Shown here piece by piece: positions 46,168-57,130 of a stretch of 64,000 nucleotides of DNA; the stretch's first letter is position 1; each line of letters starts with the position of its first letter. The position numbers were made by a program, and so were the translations under genes. Origin of the DNA: Lineus longissimus (lineage: Eukaryota; Nemertea; Pilidiophora; Heteronemertea; Lineidae); NCBI RefSeq assembly GCF_910592395.1, contig NC_088324.1, positions 4,304,953 through 4,368,952 of the forward strand, read 5' to 3'. The notes under the pieces are model-generated. The model was given only the letters and a program-made list of their open reading frames with translations. It was not told the origin of the DNA and made no database searches.

Positions 46168-48773
46168 AGCAACAAGAGGCCCAAGGGCCTGGCGCTCAGC
46201 TGAAATGGATAGGTGAAGGCAAGGGCCAAGTGTGTGTCGGTACCGTTATTATGAGGCAACGTGAAGCTATAACGTCTAGCACGCAGAAGTGCTGATGCGA
46301 AAGACCTTCTTGCTATATCAGTGCATGCTGAAGTACTGAGTTGACGTCACCCAGGTATTATGACGTAAAGTCATTTCTATTGCCGTTGCAGTAGTGGGGT
46401 GTGTGATGACGTCAAGGAGTTGTGTGGTGACGTCAAAGAGTGGAGTCCTTGTCTTCATGCAGCGTAGGTGGAACTAATAACATGCACATGGACACAAGGT
46501 ACATAATTATTACAGTGTATTTTGTGAGGTGGGGCCTGGTGCTTTACAATGGTCAAATGAACCGACTGTTGTCTGGACATTGATGAAGTGAATGCAGCCA
46601 AATGTTTGGGACGGTCTTTTTTGTATGTGAAGAAAAGAAGATAAAGAGTTGGTTAACAAAATGAACTTTATTGGTGCGGCAGATATTTGATGCCTTTCGG
46701 CAGATATTTGAAGCGCCTTGCGGCAGATATTTGTTGCCTTGCGGCAGATATTTGATAACGCTCTCCAGGAATGGAAAGCAGTAAAACGAGTAAGCACACC
46801 TTACTCTGAATGTGGGAACAGCAAGTGCTTTCCTGGACTTGAAATGTGCCAACGACTCCTCTTGCAATAACCAACAACAGTTAATCTGTAAAAAAAGAGA
46901 AGAGAAATTAACACTGACTGAATAAAAAAGGGTGACATAGACGGGGAAATGTACACCACCGGATACAGTCTGTGCTTGATCAGGCATCGGTCAGATGATA
47001 TCCTGAACAAAGCATCTATGGAAGCAAATCCAGAAAGAGACTTAACCTTCGAAGGGCACACTTATCACTCAGTGAAAAGTCAGTCCTGGGGGTTGTTTTC
47101 CAATTCAAAATAAAAGTGTAACCTCTTTAAATTAGTCTCACAGACTGAACCATAACACTCAACAGCTAACCGTGCCCACATGATGACTGATGTGAGCCAA
47201 GTTGGGCTTAAAGATGAGCGAGTGGTGTACTACATTTTGAAAATTGTCTATCGTCTACGACATGTGACAGAACAGGATCTAGTGGACTTAATGATGAGGT
47301 ACTATCAAATAAGGTGTCCATCAAATGAATCATGAGGGCCTGTTGAGTTATACTCTAAGCCTGTCCTATAGGGCTAGGCTATCGTTTTTGTCTTTTTTAC
47401 AGCCTACAGTACAGCCATGCATGCACAGCGCAGTGTACAGACAGTACAGGATTGCCAACCAAAAACATGAGCATTGCTGCGTAACGAAACTGCAGTGGAA
47501 TTCATACTACGATGTCATAATGACAATGTGACTTTCAAAATAATTGTAAACAAACGTAAATGGCGAGATTTGTTGCAAAATTGCCAACCGCAACAACTCA
47601 GGGACCGTCCCAAAATGGCCGACGGCGAATTCTCCGGTCGCTAGCGCAGTCCATAAACAAGCATCAATTTTACCAACTTTGGGTGCAAGCTTGGTCATAA
47701 AAGTTACAGAACTGTTAGAAATACATCTAAACAACATATATATACAGTTAAAAGTGCATAAAAATCCCGTTTCAACCTCCGGGCGCTACCTTTTTTGCTC
47801 CGCCACGCGCCGGGCCCTACCGGTCGTTATTTAGTGCGACCGCCACCAGAGTGTTTATCAGTAATCACGATCTTTCGCCGTTTTAATTGCGCGTTTTAGG
47901 CAGATTAATCAATTATTACATGCATGCATTATATATCACCGAAATGATAATTGCGTTGGCTATTTGAAACTAAGTTCAGATATCATTTTCGATCTTTGAA
48001 TTGAATTTAGGCGAGTGATTTTTGACACCCTGTCGACATATCAGGACTTGCAAAATTCACGCGAGATCGCTTGCATCATCGGCACGTTTGAAAACCGAAT
48101 TTCACAAATTCCACAAATATTTATCACATACCATATGTATCACCACAAAGGTAACTCTCTAGACTATTTGAAACCAAGTTCAGATACTTATTTTCACAAA
48201 AATTCGAAGCTATGCAAGCGATTTTTCAGTGGTAGAGATCGACGGAAACAAATTTCTCGCTCTAAAATGACATGAGACGAGCACCAACTTTCGCTAATTT
48301 GTGCACAAAATTTCCGCAATATTATAAAAAACTATTGATAAATCTGAATTATATAGACTCTTTTCAGTACCTAAACAAATTTCAGGTACATGGTAATGTT
48401 GATTAAAAGAGTATCAACCGATTGAACATGAGAAAGTTCACTCATCTTCATTGAAGCAGCGACTACCGCCATTTTTAAATGGTGGCATCTCTTCTATCGA
48501 TCGGCCAATCAGCGGCACTGCTTGCAAAAAAGTTTAGCCACCGCCAAATTTGAAATCGCCAAAATTCAGTCAATGTGCCTGCAGCGCCAACTGGCGGTTA
48601 AAACTATATTAATTCCATTAAAAGTAAAAAATGAAAAAATATTAAAAAATATTCAGCCACATTTGAAAACAATATTTGCTCTGTGGACCGAGGTAAAAAA
48701 GGGAAAGAAATCTAAACGCGAAATGACCTCATTCTCTTAATACAGGTCGGATCGCGCTGATTTTTCGTTTTTT
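46168..48773. mobile_element. 2.6-kb insertion in polymerase B, copy 2 of the aacaagaggccc family
   Basis: It is flanked by GAGTTCAC at 46160-46167 and 48774-48781, a likely 8-bp target duplication. The left end agcaacaagaggcccaaggg matches 26046. The right end (gatttttcgtttttt) does not match the right end of copy 1, so one copy is truncated or composite. Interior: four ~23-bp repeats at 46676-46760, and otherwise nothing gene-like. Confidence 0.6.
46676..46760. repeat. Four ~22-24-bp tandem repeats
   Basis: Unit gcggcagatatttgwtgcctt, imperfect, inside the insertion at 46168. Confidence 0.85.
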
Positions 48774-50920
48774 GAGTTCACGTATTGTTGAGGCAAATAC
48801 AGAGGAGCAGCTTGTAATAAATGTAACCTTCAATTTCAAGCTCCAAACTTCATACCAGTCTATTTTCACAATCTGTCAGGTTATGATGCTCATTTGTTTG
48901 TGAAACATCTTAAAGGACAGCTAAAAGTGATCGCGAGCAATAGTGAAAACTATATTTCATTCAGTAAGGTGTTACATGTTGAAGATGGAAAGAGATTGTC
49001 AATCAGATTCCTTGACTCATATAGACTCATGCAGTCATCACTAGCAAATCTAGCTAAGATAAGAATTTACCTAACACAGAGAAAAAATATCTGTCAAAAT
49101 ATTACAAAGGAGAACAATTTGACCTCTTCACTAGAAAAGGAGTATATCCTTATGAATGGGTTGATTCATTTGAAAAATTTCAAAGTCAACAATTACCACC
49201 CATTGATGCATTTTATTCCACATTCAATAATACTGGAATAACACAAGAACAATTTAATCAAGTTGAAAATGTGGTAGGAATGTTTAATTGTAAAACTATG
49301 TTGGATTATATTGAGTCATGTAAAAATGAGTTCAATAATACCAATGACCAAATTTTGCAAATATTTAATTGTAATACAGATGAAGAATTGAAATATTTGC
49401 AATATCATTTTGACTCATACAAACATGCACAACATGTGTGGGATAAGTTCAACTGTCAAACATTCAGAGATTACCATGAAGTGTATTTGAAAACAGATGT
49501 ACTTCTACTAGCAGATATCCTTGAAAATTTCAGATCTGTGTGCATGAACATTTACAAAATAGATCCAGTGTGGACTTATTCAGGCCCAGCATTGTCTTGG
49601 CAAGCCATGTTAAAAAAGACTGACGTTGAGATTAACCTCCTCACAGATGTAGACAAGTATAACTTCTTCGAATGTGGTATTCGAGGTGGAATATGTCAAG
49701 CAAGTCACAGATACGCAAAAGCTGAAGAAGGTAAATCTGTCATCATCAATTTAGATGCGAATAATTTGTACGGCTTAGCGATGAGTCAAAAATTACCACA
49801 TTCTAATTTTAGTTGGATGTCTCTATTTCAGTTAAAAAATTGGCAACAAATTCCATGCACACTTGAAGTTGACCTAGAATATCCTATGCATTTGCACAAC
49901 TTGCACAAAGACTATCCTCTTGCACCTGAACGATTGAATGGTAAGCTCATTCCTAACTTTCAGGATAAAGAACACTATATTGTGCATCACAAGGCCTTGA
50001 AATTCTACTTGAGTCAAGGGCTCAAATTGACTAAGATTCATAGAGGAATTTCCTACACAGAGTCATACTTTTTGAAAGAATACATTGACTTAAACACAAG
50101 TCAACGTGCAAATGCTAAAAATGTCTTCGAAAAAGACTTCTTCAAATTGATGAACAATTCATGCTTCGGAAAGACAATGGAGTCCGTGAGAGACAGAAAA
50201 GACTTTACTTTAGCTACAATTGTCAAACAGCTTCGAAAATTGGTCAATTCGAACAACTACAAATCACACAAAAGTTTCGGTGAAGATCTAGCCATGGTTG
50301 AGAGGCAAAAAGCAAATGTCTATTTGAACAAACCTATATTTATGGGGCAAGCGATTTTAGACCTCTCTAAAATACACATGAATGACTTCCACTATAATTA
50401 CATGCTAAAGAAGTATCCTGGAAAAGCACAACTACTTTACACAGATACTGACTCATTAGTCTATCATATCGAAACAGAAGATCACTATGATGATATGAAA
50501 CACGATGCACACTTGTATGACTTCTCTAATTTTCCTAAAGATCATCCATTGTATGATGAAACCAATAAGAAGGTAATTGGCAAGTTCAAAGACGGAGAGG
50601 CTGGCAAAGTGATCAGTGAGTTCATTGCTTTGAGGGCTAAATTATATTCTTATATCACTGATAAGGATGAAGAGGTCAAAAAGTGTAAAGGTGTGAAGAA
50701 GCAGGTTGTGAAAAATGAAGTCACATTTGAAGACTACAAGTCTGTCCTTCTGAGTAAAATCCCAATCGAAAAAAGGATGAATGTGTTTAGGTCAAGAAAT
50801 CATCAACTTTACACAGAGCAAGTTTCAAAGGTGGCTTTAGATTCAAATGATGATAAGCGAACAATTTTACCAGATGGAATAAGTACATTGGCATTAGGAC
50901 ATTACTCGCTGTGCTCGTAA
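48774..50920 (+). pseudogene. DNA polymerase B, 3' part with polymerase domain
   Basis: After the insertion the frame reads through one TGA (48789-48791) and seems to lack a dozen or so residues compared with what polymerases have here. Exonuclease II is FHNLSGYDAH (~48863). A frameshift near 49060 moves the rest to the frame of 49271-50920, giving exonuclease III (YLKTDVLLLAD, ~49487), motif A (LDANNLYG, ~49751), motif B (KLMNNSCFGKTME, ~50146) and motif C (YTDTDSLVY, ~50438). All catalytic aspartates are present. This is the protein-primed type of family B found in Polintons, which copies the element. Three insults (two insertions and a frameshift) make the gene non-functional as assembled. 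It ends next to a GC-rich ctcgctgtgctcg word. Confidence 0.93.
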
Positions 50921-50956
50921 GTGCGTATGTTCCGTCGAGAAGTAAATATAAAAAAA

Positions 50957-50975
50957 ATTTTTATATAAATAAATG
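50957..50975 (+). promoter_or_regulatory. Start-site motif, ORF at 50973
   Basis: TTTTTATATAAATAAATG after an A-run. Confidence 0.78.
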
Positions 50976-52126
50976 GGGGCATTCTCTCCATATCTTAAAT
51001 TTAACTCAGATGCAAATTATCCACTCAATTACAAGGATAATTCAATCACAAATGACCCCTTCATTCATCTCCACATTCAAGTAGCACCACATCAAAGCTT
51101 TGAATACGATACGATTGATATTTTTCCTGATAAGATCCCTCCAAGAATATTTTCACAATATTCACAAGTACAAGACTATTTAAAAAATGCAACCATGAAT
51201 AACTGGGGAAACCAATTTAAATTTGCATTATTTTGTGCGACGTCTGGCTGTGGTGTATCATGGCATAATCATATTAATCATCAGGATCCTTTAGTACAAA
51301 GTATCTTTAGATTTCATGTGTACTTTACCCTTCGAAAAATTTTGCATCAACTTAAAATCCCTTTACCAGGAAACCCTGACTTTAATTCAAAAAAGAATCC
51401 CTATCATAAGCAAGCGTATGAAAATTTGAAGCTTGAATTTGGTTCGGTTGACTTCAATTATTTTCATCACGGGAAAATGCAAGCATTAGATATCACGATG
51501 GATAATGGTAACAATTATTTAAGTGACCCTAGTAAGTTCCCGTTTAATGCTGACAAAAAAGGATATGTGTATTCAGACCATCATAGACTTTATATTGATA
51601 CATTATCTTTCATTTATTCAGATGATTGGACTAATTTCATCGCTTTCATCGCTTAGGATTGACCAAAGCAGGCATGAGTAGAATCAATGAATCGATTAGA
51701 ACGTATGTGTATTGCATCCTGGGTGCACAAACCATGATCAGACAAGATATTTTAGACTCCTTAGATGCACAAAAACAGTTTGGAATTTTAGTGGAAGATG
51801 CGATTCAAGGTCAAACGTTAGTCGATTCCATCAAAACATTTCAGACGGCTAGTATTTTAATTCGATCTAAACAATCGTATGCGAACGCCTTAGAAAAAGT
51901 AGGTACACGATTAGACTTTGCTGTTGGTTTAGGTTTGCAGCTTATGCCAAGCAATATGCGTTTGAACATGGAGCAAATTGAGGGATATAATAATTCACTT
52001 TTGATAGCAACTGAATCAACTCATTTTGGGATGATTCATCAAATTAACCCTTTAGCTACTACGGATCCTACAATTTTATACCTGCTGCTCACTGAAGTTT
52101 TAAAGCCAAATCATGATTTTGACTAG
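50973..52126 (+). pseudogene. Conserved Polinton-associated protein of unknown role, one frameshift
   Basis: Two frames, 50973-51656 (227 codons) and 51659-52126, that join by one shift near 51645; the second has no start motif of its own, so this was one gene of ~385 codons. The first part has NNWGNQFKFALFCATSGCGVSW, HVYFTLRKILHQL and LPGNPDFNSKKNPYHKQAYENL; the second has ILGAQTMIRQDILDSLDAQ. From memory the WGNQFKFALxCATxGCGVS signature recurs in unannotated proteins beside Polinton polymerases in invertebrates. I know no function; a structural or DNA-packaging role is possible. Confidence 0.65.
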
Positions 52127-52236
52127 GTAAAGAACTTTTGAAAAAAGAGATACAAAAAGTTGACTTTCATGTACATGTATTGTTTATTTTGTAGCTAATA
52201 AACATACCTACATTATTACATGATCATTTATTCATT

Positions 52237-52570
52237 TTAACCCCTTGTAAGCGAGTCCATTAACCCCTAACATGCCATTTTGGATTTTTCTGGATATCTT
52301 ATAGATTTGATTATTTTACATTGAAATTTGGTTGATGTTCACCTGAGGACAAAAAGACATACTTTTTATTGCACAACAGTAGTGGACAGGAGAATTAACC
52401 CCCTAAGTGCTACAACAAAAATACGGAAATTCGATGCGGATTCACTGAAAGTAGAAACATTTGTTGGAGTAAATTACTGAATCATTGATGACATAAATGG
52501 TTGATTCTATCATCCATATCAAAGAAATAACTGGAATTAACCCTTTTATGACTAAATTAACCCCCTGTGG
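52237..52570 (+). repeat. Subterminal TTAACCCC words of the piggyBac
   Basis: TTAACCCC or a close variant occurs at 52237, ~52254, ~52396, ~52539 and ~52557; at the other end a ~20-bp GC-rich word (ggcggctacgggcggatcag) is repeated twice at 55370-55425. They are candidate transposase binding sites. Confidence 0.6.
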
Positions 52571-55435
52571 ACCAAGACAATACATTTACAGTGAAAATCA
52601 AGTGAATGTGAAAATGAGCCCATAGAGGATTTCACAACTTAGGAGAGTAATTCAGGAGAGAAAATAGCCCTATGCGTGAGCTATTGCAGAATTTTACCCT
52701 CTCCTTCAGTGAACATTTAGGAATGCATGATATTCCTGGAAGCATCCTGCATTTCTGCATAGGTTCACTTCACACACCCTGCATCCAAACTTTGTTTCAG
52801 GGACATGGCCGCCAGCAGTTTTGCGTTTAGCTTTAGAGCACTGTACACATACTCTTTTTCTACCACTGAAACAGACTTTTGTGTGACCAGGCAATGCATT
52901 ATCTTGGATAACTTCAATGACAACCCTCTCGCCAATTGACCCCCGAGCTGGATTTTTTCTTCCTGAGAATCCGTCAACCATCTGATGGACAAGTGCTAAT
53001 TTGAACTTCTTCAAAGAATATTCCCTAGTTTTTCTTGGCAGTGGATGATTTGATTGTAACCAGAGAATATAGGCATTGACGACAGCCACATTCAGCATAG
53101 CCCAGAACAGGTACTTCCACCATTTTTTCCCAGTGCGCCCAACTTTGTAGTAGCTACGCAACTGGTCTGCATGGTCAACGCCACCCATGTACTTGTTGTA
53201 ATCTACTACAACGTTGGGCACATCGATAATTTCATTCACCCTGTACCTTGTCCTGGGCTTCCTTGTGTTACCAGCACCATGGTAAGTAGAAACAAAGAAA
53301 ACATCCCTGCGTCTATCCCTCCAACGGCAGGCCAAAACTTCCTCTTGATTTTGCCACCTTATGTTATGGGCATAATCTAGCTGTGGCCTTGCAATTTCTG
53401 AGGGATAGTCTTGTCTGTTTGACCGGATAGTACCACAGTAGTAGGTTTCATTTTGCTTCAGATCCAAGGCAAGAGTTACTGAGCTGAAGAAGTTGTCGGC
53501 ATGAACCCTTTGGTTTTTCATCAAGTAGTCACGCATCAAAGTCATGACAACATTATGTCCAAGACCATGGGCCCTATTTGGGTTATCATCACCTGCTGCC
53601 GCTGCACCAGTGTAGACCTCAAATGCCAAGATGTAGCCAGCATTTGAGTCGCAGAGGCACCATATCTTGATCCCCCACTTTACAGGCTTTTTTGGCATGT
53701 ACTGTTTCCAGGCAAGTCGACCATCAAACTTGACCATGGCCTCATCAACCGAAAGGTTTTCACCTGGTGTGAAAAGTCTAGGAAAGTTTTCATTCAACAC
53801 GGCCAAGAGAGGCCTCACTTTATCAAGTTTGTCATTCCTGTCAACAATGTTGGGATTACTACAATGCAAGTACTTGCACAATCGTTCATACTGGTTCTTG
53901 GAGAAAACACGACTTATGTAAGGATCCCCCAAAGCTGAGTCAGTGCTCCAGTAATCAGCATATTCTGGGTAATCCTTGATGCCCATGAGAATGTTTATTC
54001 CAATGAATGCTTGCATTTCACGACCTGTTGTGGGCGTCCAATTCTTATTGGATGTCTTATACGGGTTGGTTGGGTCAGGCACATCAGGGGGACTGAGCTT
54101 GGCTGCATATAAGTTTGTGTTTTCAACAAGGAGATCAAGAAAGTTGTCCCCAAGAATAGACAATAGAAATTGGAGGGCATCTGCATCAAATCCAAGACCA
54201 CAGTTCGGACCACCACCAAGTGTATATGGTTGCAAATTTGGTTCTGCAATCTGATCTGTCCAATTTTGAGGGGGGTTCACATTGCCACCACCCTGTGCCT
54301 GTCCACGACCTCTTCCTCTTCCTCTACCTCTTGCACCAGCCTGGCCACGGCCACGTCCGCCTCGAGCTGCTCGTTGACCCTGTCCACGCCCACGTCCACG
54401 ACCTCTTCCGCCTCTCCCCCGGGCTTGATTTTGACCTTGTCGTGGCACTGCACCATCTTCATCAGATGAAGAACTTTCGGATGGCAGCCCAGCTGATTCT
54501 GAAGATGAGTCTTGCATGTCAGGCGTTCTGTAATCAGAATCATTGCCATCATCCCTGTTGTCATCATCCCCATCATCTGACTCTGCCAGTCCCTCATTGT
54601 CAGAAGCCAGTGCCGACACATCCTGAAAGTGAAAACAAATCAAACAATCAAATTGAATATTTGCAGACAGAAGTTCAAATTCAAATTCATCACATGGATC
54701 ACAATTACATTAGGCCTACTTTCAAAAGCCTAGCCTAGCTGATGTATCTATTATATATGTATCATGCATGCTAAAACCTGTTGCTATGCAACGCAACTTC
54801 CGGGTTCATGGCGACCTAATTATTTGTGCATGCTGTCAGATTCACGTGGCTACAAACTATGATTAGGGGTGTAAATAGAGAGTAAAATGTACTCACACAT
54901 CATTGAAATGTTGTTTTATCCCTTTCACGTAAGATTCAGCAGCTTGTTTTCATCAGAAATCACTTCGAAATCGAAAAATGTCCGGGCACATGCATCACAA
55001 CATACTTGTTACACACACATGCGATGACGAAAATAAACAATCGATAAACATGCCAGAAATTCCTTCAAAATCACAATTTCACACACTCACATTCACTCCA
55101 CCATGTATTTCGATATCGGATTCATCTAATTCTACGATCCCTTCCGAATCCTCCGACTCATCAAGCATCAAAAGTGCCTCGTCAAGATCCAACATCCGCT
55201 TCGGTCGTTTCGCCATGTTGCCGCTTCAAACGTATATTACTCGATAAAAATGTATTACAATCACCCTACGAACCAGGTTTATCTCGTTATTTGAAGTCTA
55301 AACCTTGTCCCTATTGTGCGTGATGATCATTATACAGCTACGTAAGCGTGTGGCGGGCGTTTTAAACAGGGGCGGCTACGGGCGGATCAGTGAGGAGCCG
55401 GCCGGGCGGCTACGGGCGGATCAGTAGCTAAAGGG
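52241..55435. mobile_element. piggyBac transposon
   Basis: Flanked by TTAA at 52237-52240 and 55436-55439. The termini are CCCCTTGTAAGC at the left and the complement of CCCTTTAGCTAC at the right, so the inverted repeat is short (CCCYTT). It encodes a spliced, intact transposase on the minus strand. Removing it joins the AT-rich Polinton DNA at a single TTAA. It lies between two Polinton genes and breaks neither. Confidence 0.9.
52706..55216 (-). CDS. piggyBac (PGBD-type) transposase, two exons
   Basis: Exon 1 is 55091-55216 (ATG at 55216, MAKRPKRMLDLDEALL...) and exon 2 is 52706-54622, with donor GTGAGT and acceptor CACTTTCAG, phase 0; 680 residues. The N-terminal ~100 residues are acidic, followed by Arg/Gly-rich RGRGRGRGQ repeats. 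The DDE_Tnp_1_7 core has aspartates in LSVDEAMVKFDGR, VHADNFFSS and YMGGVDHADQL. The C-terminus is a cysteine-rich zinc-binding domain (CVQCSKAKRK...CRVCEVNLCRNAGCF). The frame is intact, so this is the youngest-looking transposase in the window. It cuts and pastes at TTAA. Confidence 0.93.
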
Positions 55436-55605
55436 TTAATCCAAGGAAAAAGCGATCTGTACCTACAAGCGCAGTGACGAAGCGCAGCGAGAGTAAAAAA
55501 TCTATAGAATCATCTACAACGAGCACAACCGCGAGCGTCAGCGAGACCAGTCATCTACCTTTTACAATGGGATTAATTACTGTAGGTCTTTTAGTTCAAA
55601 ATATT

Positions 55606-55621
55606 CTCTAAAATAAATATG
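55606..55621 (+). promoter_or_regulatory. Start-site motif, integrase
   Basis: Variant TAAAATAAATATG, with two extra bases before the ATG. Confidence 0.6.
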
Positions 55622-56662
55622 ACATCAGTGATGCAAGAAGAATATGCGAAGTACTATTATCCATCTGCTTTAAAATTTTATAAGATCATGAAGAAGAAAG
55701 ATCCTAGCATAAAATTTGATGGCATTGATGTATTTGTAAAACGACAAAAAAGTTATCAACTACATAAAAAACAGCCACAAAAAATTCAGGGTCACATTAT
55801 AGCTTATCAAGAAAATGCACTATGGTTCATGGATCTTTTAGACATGTCAAATTACTCAAGACAAAATAAAGGTTACAAATGGATACTTCTTGCTATTGAT
55901 ACATTTACTAGAAAAGCCTATGCTGAAGCTTTAAAAAATAAGACAAAATTTGGAGTGAAAAATGGGTTTGAACACATGTACAAAGATTCAGAGGCAATAA
56001 AATTAATTATTACAGATTCAGGCAATGAATTTTTAAACAGACCAGTACAAGACCTATTCAAAGAGTTAAACATCAAGCACGATACAGTTGATATTGGTGA
56101 TCATTATGCACTAGGACTTATTGACAGACTATCTAGAACCATTAAAGAGATGATATTCAAGGATTTTACAGAGAAAAATTCAGTTAAATGGATTGATCAT
56201 TTGCAAGAGTACATTTCAGCTTACAATGATAGACCACATAGAGGAATTTTAAACTATGCTCCTAATGAAGTGAGTGTTGATAAAATAGAGTCTGAATTAG
56301 TTGAACACAATTTAGAAAAGTCTAAGCCAGTTGAACACAATTTTAAAGTGGGTGAATGTGTTAGGAAAAGATTAAAAAGACCTATTTTTACCAAAGGGTA
56401 CAAACAAATATGGTCCAATAGAACATATACTATCAAAAATATAGAGGGTGTGCATGCTCTCTTAAATAATGATGAAAGAGTCAGACTTGATGACTTACAA
56501 AAAATTACACTCGCTACACTCGCTGCTAGCGCTAAAGATTTTGAGTCTGATTCTTCTGAGGTTGATCGTGTTGAAAAAGAAGCTAAAATTGAGTCAACAA
56601 TTAAACATAAAGAAGGATTAGATCCTGAAAATATAATGGACTCACGATTGAGAAAGAAGTAA
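55619..56662 (+). CDS. Polinton rve-type integrase
   Basis: 347 residues. The RNase H-fold core has DLLDMSNYS (~D76-D79), IITDSGNEF (~D133) and ALGLIDRLSRTIK, where the third acidic residue, 35 residues after the second, is Asp and not Glu. Downstream are the conserved WIDHLQEYISAYNDRPHRGI and APNEV. An SH3-like C-terminal domain is suggested by FKVGECVRKR...KGYKQIWSNRTYTIKNIEG. A charged tail ends SRLRKK. It inserts the element DNA and would make the 6-bp duplication. The frame is intact. Upstream, 55440-55605 holds GC-rich gcgcagcgag words. Confidence 0.93.
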   Translation: MTSVMQEEYAKYYYPSALKFYKIMKKKDPSIKFDGIDVFVKRQKSYQLHKKQPQKIQGHIIAYQENALWFMDLLDMSNYSRQNKGYKWILLAIDTFTRKAYAEALKNKTKFGVKNGFEHMYKDSEAIKLIITDSGNEFLNRPVQDLFKELNIKHDTVDIGDHYALGLIDRLSRTIKEMIFKDFTEKNSVKWIDHLQEYISAYNDRPHRGILNYAPNEVSVDKIESELVEHNLEKSKPVEHNFKVGECVRKRLKRPIFTKGYKQIWSNRTYTIKNIEGVHALLNNDERVRLDDLQKITLATLAASAKDFESDSSEVDRVEKEAKIESTIKHKEGLDPENIMDSRLRKK

Positions 56663-56696
56663 CTTTATAGATTGTTTAATACAACCTATAAGGTTA

Positions 56697-57098
56697 TTAT
56701 TCAGCATCTTCTATTTGTGTAATAATATCATTTATTTTATTTTCAACCTCTTTCATATATTGCAGTGTTGCTATATCAACATCATTAGTTCTATCATGTT
56801 TAAGCTCATCAATCATTGTTTTTGGAATAGGGAAATTATGTACTTTAAATAAGCTCAGAATAAGTGCTAATAATAATTTATATCTCACTTTGTTAGTTCT
56901 GCTTGCTAATTTCATTTGTTCTTGAATATTAACTAGTACATGGTCAATCTCATAATCCCACAAATTAAATCTATCTTTCATCTTGAGAATGTCTTCATTA
57001 ACCTTGTCTTGAATGTCTTGAATTTGACCATTTAATTCACCCATATCTTTCACATCTTGACAATCATTTGAACCAAAGTTTGTAAATAAATTACTCAT
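56697..57098 (-). CDS. Coiled-coil Polinton protein, unknown
   Basis: 133 residues on the minus strand, starting at TTAAAATAAATG only 29 bp from the oppositely directed capsid gene, so the two share a divergent promoter. The sequence is heptad-like and acidic (GELNGQIQDIQDKVNEDILKMKDRF...) with a hydrophobic stretch (LLLALILSLFKV, ~75-86). No family recognised; possibly a structural or scaffold protein. Confidence 0.65.
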   Translation of the reverse strand: MSNLFTNFGSNDCQDVKDMGELNGQIQDIQDKVNEDILKMKDRFNLWDYEIDHVLVNIQEQMKLASRTNKVRYKLLLALILSLFKVHNFPIPKTMIDELKHDRTNDVDIATLQYMKEVENKINDIITQIEDAE

Positions 57099-57130
57099 TT
57101 ATTTTAATTATTTTTTTATATAAATAAATG
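57096..57130. promoter_or_regulatory. Divergent start-site motifs (56697- and 57128+ genes)
   Basis: The 29 bp between the two ATGs consist of AAAATAA leftward and a T7 tract plus ATATAAATAA rightward; there is essentially no untranslated leader on either side. Confidence 0.78.

Noticed and set aside
53171-54738. Plus-strand frames opposite the piggyBac gene
   Set aside because: Shadows of the minus-strand transposase, which has catalytic motifs and splice sites.
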